Below are positions 44,400 through 64,000 of a stretch of DNA of 64,000 nucleotides, piece by piece; positions within the stretch are counted from its first letter, which is position 1; the number at the start of each line of letters is the position of its first letter. The stretch lies in the NCBI RefSeq assembly GCF_024868665.1, contig NC_079895.1, forward strand, positions 25,189,554-25,253,553. Reading direction: 5' to 3'. The stretch is from Triplophysa rosa. Taxonomy: Eukaryota; Chordata; Actinopteri; Cypriniformes; Nemacheilidae. Under the pieces are notes generated by a model that was given only the letters and a program-made list of their open reading frames with translations, was not told the DNA's origin and ran no database searches. Both the position numbers and the translations under genes were made by a program.

Positions 44400-44752
44400 C
44401 AAAATCCCTACAGTGCACTGAAACGGGAGTTCCCAAAAAAATTCCCAAAATGCACTGCAAAAACCAGGGAGCATTGATGCTCTCTAAGTTCCATTACCTG
44501 AAATCATATGACCAGTTTTGAAGCCGTTTAACCGAAATCGGCAAGAATGTTGTTAACTGGCCCCCATTCACTTGCATTGGTTTTGTGTCCATACAATAGA
44601 ACTGAATTGGGGCCAGTGCTGTTCGGTTACCAATTTTCTTCAAAATATCTTATTTTGTGTTCCGCCGAAGAAAGAAAGTCATAAAGTTTTGAAATGGCAA
44701 AGGGGTGAGTAAATTATGACAGAATTTTCATTTTTGGGCGAACTATCACTAC
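44400..44752. mobile_element. Foldback MITE fragment
   Basis: The right end AAATTATGACAGAATTTTCA followed by TTTTTGGGCGAACTATC belongs to the TTAAAGGGATAG family. The left end is degenerate. Confidence 0.45.
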
Positions 44753-45519
44753 TCACGATATACTAGCTGTGTCTCGTTTCGCACTGTTTCACGATCTCGG
44801 GAGCTGTATGAGACTGAATGAGAATCAAATATACTGGGGAGAAGGAGCCCTCTAGTGGCGAGCGAGAGGATCTGCAGGAGACTCGTTCGTGACAACCTTT
44901 TAAATGAACATATTCGAATTGTTTACCCATGATCGGGTAACACACAACCAAGCATAGATTATAACCCATCAGTTGGTTCTGACTACACTTTGTCAACCTA
45001 GTTTAAAACAGCCCAGCATTTTAAGAGTGCACATTTTGAGCCTCAATGATGATAATTAAATAATGCTTGCAAATCAATCACACTCATTTTCTCAATGTAT
45101 TCAAATCCAGAATGCAAATGTCCTGGATCAAAGTCACCCAGAATGTGTTTAGAACAGTCCTGTCACTTAAGCTTATAGCTAGCATTTGTTTACCTGCCAG
45201 AGTTTTTCAATGTCCTGTGTCCACAACGCTGTAAAGGCAGTAAAAAATTGTCCGATAGAACAACATTGTTGCACCATTCCAAATTGTGTGATGTAGATTG
45301 TAAGAGCCAACTAGTCTCCTCTATAACCTAGCAGGTTGTAAACGAGCATCTACATATTTTGCACATCTTTTCCTAGTTATAGCTTTAGTTGATCTTTTTT
45401 AATTTAGATATTTTTCGTGTTTTGGAATTCGTTTAATATTTCGAAAATTGTTGAGACATTTCGTCATTGTTTTGAAATGTAACCCCGGTACGCTTATTGT
45501 TTTGCACTTAAAGATTATA

Positions 45520-45837
45520 ATAGCAACGCTGTGGTTTCGAAGTCGCTATGCTGTGGGAACGTGCACAGAGGAAATGATGCGACAATGTGTGAGTTTGGGA
45601 GAGAGAAATTAAGCGCTCCTCCTACTACAGGCCGGTCCCAAACACGCGACGCCCGCAAATTCAGGAAAACAGGAAGGAGCCATTGCGAGTCTGGTTCAAT
45701 GGTAAGCAATACGCGAGAAGTTGATGTACGTTAGTTTATAGATGTGAAAAGAGAATGCGTGCTGATCGGAACTGGACAGCAGCGAGGTCAGAGACGTATG
45801 CGTTATATCTTCCAGCTGTTCGGAGCACGTTGTGAAG
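45520..45837 (+). promoter_or_regulatory. acvr1: Candidate acvr1 5' untranslated exon and promoter
   Basis: The acceptor before the start codon demands an upstream leader exon. A strong donor (GTGAAG|GTAAGA) ends at 45837 in a stretch that is CpG-richer than its surroundings and free of recognised repeats. The splice to 51437 would span 5.6 kb. A second donor-like GTAAG lies near 45703. This is inference from position and signals. Confidence 0.35.
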
Positions 45838-48446
45838 GTAAGACCTCGGCGTTGCATTTAAAATATCGTATGTAGGCTTTTGTTCAAAGTTAAGGCGTTT
45901 GTTTAAATCTGAACTTACTTTCCGCGGTTTTTACGCGACTGTAAATGTCCTCCTCGCACTTTCATATGCGTATTTTAATGTTTGAAATGTACACTAGAAG
46001 ACGCGTCCAACAGAGTCAAGCCGTCAAATCGGAACAAAAAACTGCGTTACCAAATGTTTAATTGTTGGAGCTTTGTTAAAAAAGAACAGGTTAGGTCAGG
46101 ATGGTTTCTTTTGTGGGGGTTGAATGCTGCTGTCGGGTTGGTGACTCGTTGGCGCAAAATTGCGGCCAGTAGACACTTTGTTTGACGGTGTCTTTGTGAT
46201 GCAGAAGAGAGTTAAAGGTTTGACTCGCACCTCTCCTGGAGCCATGGGATTCTCTCTGAGCTCTCAGCATAACAAAGAGTAGACAAAGCACAGACAGACA
46301 GCACATTAAAACAGCCAGACTGATCACGCTATGCCCATTACTTTCTCAGCGAAACAATGCTACGGTAAAACTGTTAAGTAAACAAATTAATACACAGTGA
46401 TCAACGTGTACAGTCCAGTGTATTTAATCTATATAAAACATTTCCACGTTCATTTTATTATATAAGTATTAATGTAGAAGTCAGATTTATCATCTATTGT
46501 TGTCAAATGTAATACAATTCTAGTGTATTTACACAGTATTTTCGCATTAGTATTAATTTAAATTCAGCTGTTTAACCTTATAGTCACGTCTTTACAGCTT
46601 TTAAAACGTTGGTAAACAATTTAATATGACTAACACGTCATATGTTGTGTAGCCATAGTAGATAGATAGAAGCTGGCCCAACTAACGCTTGGTTTGCCCA
46701 ACATTTTTACTAAACACTCGAGTTTTTTGTTCTTTGCCTCAGTCGCCGTTAGTTTACTTACTGGCTGCTTACGGACAAATATGTAGAGAATGGGACTGTG
46801 ACGTCACGCTGCATGTTACGGCAAGGAAGCTGCGATGGACACTGCGTAGAATTAGAAGTAGATGTTACATTTTGTATCATACAGCTAAAATTACATAAAA
46901 ATGGTGAACACATGCTGTGTATTTAACAGACATAACCACCATAAGAGGTCAAGTGGCAGGTAACCTACAAGTATCAACAAGGCAATAGGTAAACAACAAG
47001 GTGGCCCTCAAGAGATTTATTTCTAACTTGTTTAAATGTGAAAGCGTTGACAGCACAAGGTGGGAAAACACGTCTGGGAAGATATGTGGTTACATGCATT
47101 TCACTATCACAGAAGATAAAATAAATATTATTATTATTGTCATCATTTAAAATGCAGTAAATGGTTAAGCATTTCTTCAGCTAAATAACGTTGTCTGTGA
47201 AATAACTCAATTTAAAATAAGGAAATGGTGTCACACCAGAGGACTTGGTTTTCACTGACAAAATGTATCATGTTCCTGTGCGTTTAGAAATATAGGGATG
47301 GAAAAAAACATTACAATTTACTTATGTAGAAGCTTTAGTAAATTTATTAGGAACATTTTGTCAGAGGTGGAAAGTTGTAATTTATTGAACCATGTTTGAG
47401 ACAGTCACTCCATAGGACAATATGGAGATTTGGCTTTTTTTGTAATAGTTAGTACATTTATTGCATTTTAAATGATGACGATACTGATTATATTAATTAT
47501 TTATCTTGCGTGACAGTGAAAATGCCATGTATTGTGCATTAGCCCATTAAGATACCAGAGCACTCCACATGCTCGTACGGATCAAGTGCATTTATTTCCT
47601 TTATTTCTAAGTGCCACATCTTTGCTTCTATGTTAAGCTTTTCTTTATATGAGATTCTGCAGTCGGTCTGTGTGGCGCCAGGTGGGGTCGAACGAGCCTT
47701 TTGTTTTCCCAGACCCTATTAGGACATCATTTTCTAGAATCTTTAAATGTAATTTCTTAATAATGTAATAAATAATCTAAAACATTGCACTGATTTAGAC
47801 CCATTAAACATTTTTCTTTTGTAAAGCTGCTTTGAATCGGTGGTTGTGCTATATAAAAATGCATATGTGTGTGGGGGATGTGTCCAGACAGGTATGGTGA
47901 GTGGAATGGGGCTCTTTGTTAGAGTTGTGTGGTGTGAATTGATGGGAGTGTTTGGAATCAACATGTTGGGATTATTGCTGTCCACTGGAGATCAGTAATA
48001 CTAGCCCACAGCAGAGGTAAAATGAAAGTACATTAAGCAGTTGCTTATTACAGAAGGCGCAAAATAGTTTTGTGTTGTTGAGAATGTGAAAAGCTGTGTT
48101 AACATGTCAATTTTAAGCATGTACATATGCATGCACAATGTGTCTTTCTTGTGTCATTTTATGCAAGTTGTGTATGTGTTGTAGGCCTGAACAATATAAT
48201 GTTTTTGCATTTTTTACCACTTTTAGTTTTTGCTTTGGCTGCTTTGCTGGTCTGCTGGCTTTCAGGGACAAAACGTTTTATCGTGCCCATCTTTGACTTG
48301 CCATCTTAGCTATTTTCTCATGATGATTGCCATATTAAAGCAAATCTATATTATCTTCTAGACTCTGTTTACATGTATTCCAGTTAGGATTGTGGTTGTT
48401 GCTGGATGTGTTTGAGTTGCTGTGGGAAACTGCAGTCATAACTAAT
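45838..48446. other. acvr1 upstream or first-intron sequence, no gene seen
   Basis: Mostly AT-rich. At 46901-46960 plus, the frame MVNTCCVFNRHNHHKRSSGR resembles the start of fish THAP-type transposon proteins and is probably a remnant. At 46091-46327 minus, a 78-codon frame begins with a hydrophobic stretch, but no family or splice context supports it. Confidence 0.35.
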
Positions 48447-48647
48447 GGCTGGAATACACTACAAGACTTTTAAAATCTGAACAGATTTTTTTAAAACTAG
48501 ACATTATACAGTTGCAGACTTTTTGAAAGTTTCAGATAGAAACACACTAGCTGATCAAATCTGCAGACTGGCACAGACTTTCTGCAACAAGTCCAGACTG
48601 AAAATCTGGGCAAAATCTGAGCAAAAGTCTTGTAGTGTATTATAGCC
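48447..48647. mobile_element. Foldback MITE, 201 bp
   Basis: GGCTGGAATACACTACAAGA at the left and TCTTGTAGTGTATTATAGCC at the right. AAATCTGAACAGATTTT-like inner repeats. Confidence 0.7.
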
Positions 48648-48654
48648 TTATGCC

Positions 48655-51436
48655 ATTTTGGGTCACCATTGACTCCCATTGTAGGACAAAAGACTTGCTT
48701 TAAGTTTCATTAAAATATCAGTTGTGTTCAACACAACAAAGAAATGTATACAGGTTTGTAACAACTGGAAATTGAGCAAAATGTTCATTTTGGACAAACT
48801 ATTTCTTTAATTTCAGCAGTCAGTAAAGCCAAGGTTCAGTTTTGTCATGAAGGGTGAAATGGAGATAGATCACAGATCAACTCTTGCTAGCTTTCTTAAG
48901 CCCGAAGTATACTTATTTTGTACATGATCACTTATGTAAATGTGAGCATGTGTAAAAACAGCTTTGTTTTGTTGAAATACATTAAATGTTACATTAGCTA
49001 ATGCAACCTCTGCTCACTGTATGCTTTCGTAGTATAGAAAGAGTTTACAGAGAGATTCTACACAGAGAAAAGTGTTGTGTGTTTAAAATGTTATATACTG
49101 TATATTGGTTGGGTGAACTATTCCTTTTTTTGAAGTCAGCAAGCATTCATCCACAGTTCATGGTGTCCACGTCTAGATTTTTTTCTGTGCGCCTTGTCTC
49201 TGCTCAGACGTCCGCAGCTGGTCTTTCACAGCAGGGTAAAATGTGTAATTTGTCCACACAGGTCTGAATATCTGAAAGTAGAAAGGAGGGAGAAGCAATC
49301 ATTTTTCCATGCATTGTAATTTAGCTGTCAGGAACAGCTGGTGGCGAATAACAACACGAGAGGAGGATAGTAGAAAGGAGAGCAGAGTGGGGTTAGGAGA
49401 GAGAGAAAAAGCTGTTTGGCAGATCTCTGGGGGCAATCAGGTTTCAGAGCCATCATTAAGGGCAGACAGGGTACTAGAGAACACACACACGGGCACGTCT
49501 GAGCACAAGACATGAGTACGTCTGTCTGTCTGTCTCTCTCTTTGGCTTGCATGTTAACTGACTATCTCTCTGTCACTTTATAAGCAGGGAAGTTTGAGAA
49601 GAGGAGATGTTTTAACTGTGTTGTGCGTGACGGTTTTAAAGGTTTGAGAGGTTCTCTGAACACTACAGAACTGGGGGCGGATTCTCGAAACTGTTCTTAA
49701 GATAAATTATAGGAAGTTCGTAAGAATGAAGTTCTTAAATATTCTCTTAAAAACATATTCATATTTTTCTTAAGAAGCTTTGTCGATGATTAGACTCACC
49801 TGCTTGTGAGGTAACCGTATCTATCCAGTGTACTTTATTTGTGTAACAAGCGTCTCGCATTCTTGTGTATATGTTAGCGTGTGATGTGTTAAACTGCATT
49901 AACGTTTGCTAAAATGTTAGCTAGCATATAATATTATTATATTTATTATATCTTTTTTGTGTGTTACCTTGTCATAATATTTGTGACCCTCTTGGTTTCG
50001 AGTCGCACTCTGTTTTTTAATAATGAAAGCTAGTAAGGCAAAAATACATTATAATTAGTATAGCAATATAAAAATTCATCAATGGCAAGTCAAAATTACG
50101 ATTCAGGCGTAAAACAACCAAATACGTGAACAAAACATCTTACCTTAAACATCTGATCTTTAAGACAACTGTGAGGCTATCCTACGTTAAAGATGACGAC
50201 AGCTTTTGTTTAGAGAATTTCGATTCTTCTTATTTTTTCCCTAAGACAAATCAAAGTTGTTTTCTGGGAATGCAAAATATTCCTAACTTTTTTCTTAAAT
50301 TAGAATAAAAAACGTCAGTTAACACTACAATCCGCGATAAACTTGGGGTAAAAATAATTAGAAATTTCAAATACAAATTTCCATAATCGATCGTCATTTA
50401 AATTAACGATCAATTAATCGATTACTCGTTAACATTAACGCATGAGTGCGTGTAAATGCTATGCAAAACGCCAGCTTCCTCGCCTGAATATAAAGGTTTC
50501 TAAGTTTAAATAAAAGCCTAGTGTTAAAATGAATCTGTGTGATTGATAATATAATCGTATATAGAACTATGTATTTATTTAATAATTAACATATGGACCA
50601 ATATACAACGTGTCGCCGCCTCAGATGTGTACTCTGGCAATTATGAGCAAATTCATATCATTGCATGCGTCTGCGTGAGAAAATAGGTTGATTTGTTTCT
50701 GAATGTGCATAGGACACTGTGCATGGACACTAGGGATGTCACTAGGGAAAAAAGCCGCCTATCGGGAGAGGAGGCATACCATTAAATAGTGTTGAAATAA
50801 TAGGTCACGTGTCACTGACTTGAATATGACAGGTCTACTTGCATGTCTACATCCAGAGCATCCCTTTGTGTGAGGAGGTAGAGCTTTCTCTTTGCATTCT
50901 GTAGGAACAGAAACAATGATTTGATGGGATGCTCTTGGCATTTTGTTGTAATGACTACACACATCATACAGTAGATGCATTTCTGTCGATAGATCCTCCA
51001 AAAAATTACACACCCGACTCGAGTTTACCCCACTGCTACAGTTTCATCCCGTTGAACGTTGTGGATTGATCGTCCAGCCGCTTGTGTTCAGTGTAAATAA
51101 AAGTGCTGTTGAGTTGTAACCATCAGACTAGAATGAGGTCAATGTTTTTTTTGTTGGGACTGTGGTGGATCTCAATGGAGCTATTACCAGCATAGGTTAC
51201 TATCATAGTCATTTTCAAAGACATTTTATCTGTTTATTATTAGTATGTGCTTAATGGAAATGGTCTGAGCAGGAAGAATACAAAGGTTTGTGTGGTTTGA
51301 GGAGATGTGTATGATGTGTTTAAGATGAATATTTCGTAATGGTGGTAAAATAATGTACTTTCTGATAGAAGACAATGATGTTGCACTGTTTGCTGGTGTT
51401 CTGAGTTGATTACGATGCCTTTCTGTTTTTCATCAG
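48655..51436. other. Region before acvr1 coding exon 1, repeat fragments only
   Basis: A foldback fragment at 48655-48812 (AGAAATGTATACAGGTTTGT) and a MITE-like start at 49672-49760 (GGGGGCGGATTCTCGAAACT). Otherwise AT-rich. No exon candidates recognised. Confidence 0.35.
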
Positions 51437-51443
51437 GTCTATA

Positions 51444-63812
<12,369 letters not shown>

Positions 63813-64000
63813 ACTGCTTCCACGAGGAAGACCCTTAAGGCCTTAACCCCGCTCAGCTGACGTCGTCTTCGGAAAGACAGCTGGAAAAAAGGACCGTCGA
63901 AGCTTTGTGCTCTTATAGAGGCACAGTGTATTTATTTTGATATTTCAGTCGAGCATATTTTGGCATCCAAAGATGTTATAGTGGGCATTTAAAACTTTCG
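63813..64000 (+). other. acvr1: acvr1 3' UTR, start only
   Basis: Sequence after the TGA. No polyadenylation signal is seen before the window ends, so the 3' UTR continues outside. Confidence 0.6.

Noticed and set aside
46091..46327. 78-codon minus-strand frame starting with a hydrophobic stretch (ISLAVLMCCLSVLCLLFVML)
   Set aside because: It looks like a membrane segment, but no family is recognised, no convincing splice signals flank it, and such frames arise by chance in AT-rich DNA.

Overview
The window is nuclear DNA of a teleost fish, most likely a cyprinid. The genes are split by many GT-AG introns, the proteins match vertebrate families over their full length, and most of the remaining DNA is fish-type DNA transposons: hAT elements with 8-bp target duplications and foldback MITEs that start with TTAAAGG. 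I see no prokaryotic operon, CRISPR array or rRNA gene.

Three complete protein-coding genes can be assembled exon by exon with consistent reading phase. (1) 8896-27387, minus strand: ptgfrn (EWI-F/CD9P-1), nine coding exons, 877 aa, six Ig domains, one membrane segment and a short tail. (2) 31572-40265, minus strand: upp2-like uridine phosphorylase, seven coding exons, 312 aa, with a likely untranslated first exon and TATA box at about 41.1-41.2 kb. (3) 51444-63812, plus strand: an ACVR1 (ALK2)-type BMP/activin type I receptor, eleven coding exons, 672 aa. upp2 and acvr1 are divergent, as I recall for human UPP2/ACVR1, which supports orthology.

The most striking observation is in acvr1. Type I receptors of the TGF-beta family normally have one cysteine-rich three-finger ectodomain encoded by one exon. 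This gene has three in tandem (exons 2, 3 and 4), each with ten cysteines, each in frame and each bounded by phase-1 introns. It therefore predicts a receptor with three ligand-binding-type modules, or a set of splice forms with one, two or three. The GS box and kinase look intact.

Region by region: 1-8.9 kb is repeat-rich intergenic DNA (hAT MITE, a CpG-rich ACGCGTTAAC motif cluster, a 1.2-kb inverted-repeat element carrying a Pol III B-box). 8.9-27.4 kb is ptgfrn, whose introns hold several hAT elements, a 3.2-kb nested transposon with THAP-like and hAT transposase remnants, and a solo LTR. 27.4-31.6 kb is intergenic. 31.6-41.2 kb is upp2 with two large hAT insertions. 41-51.4 kb is the shared upstream region of upp2 and acvr1, with a 1.6-kb foldback and a probable acvr1 5' exon near 45.8 kb. 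51.4-64 kb is acvr1 with three hAT elements in its introns and the start of its 3' UTR.
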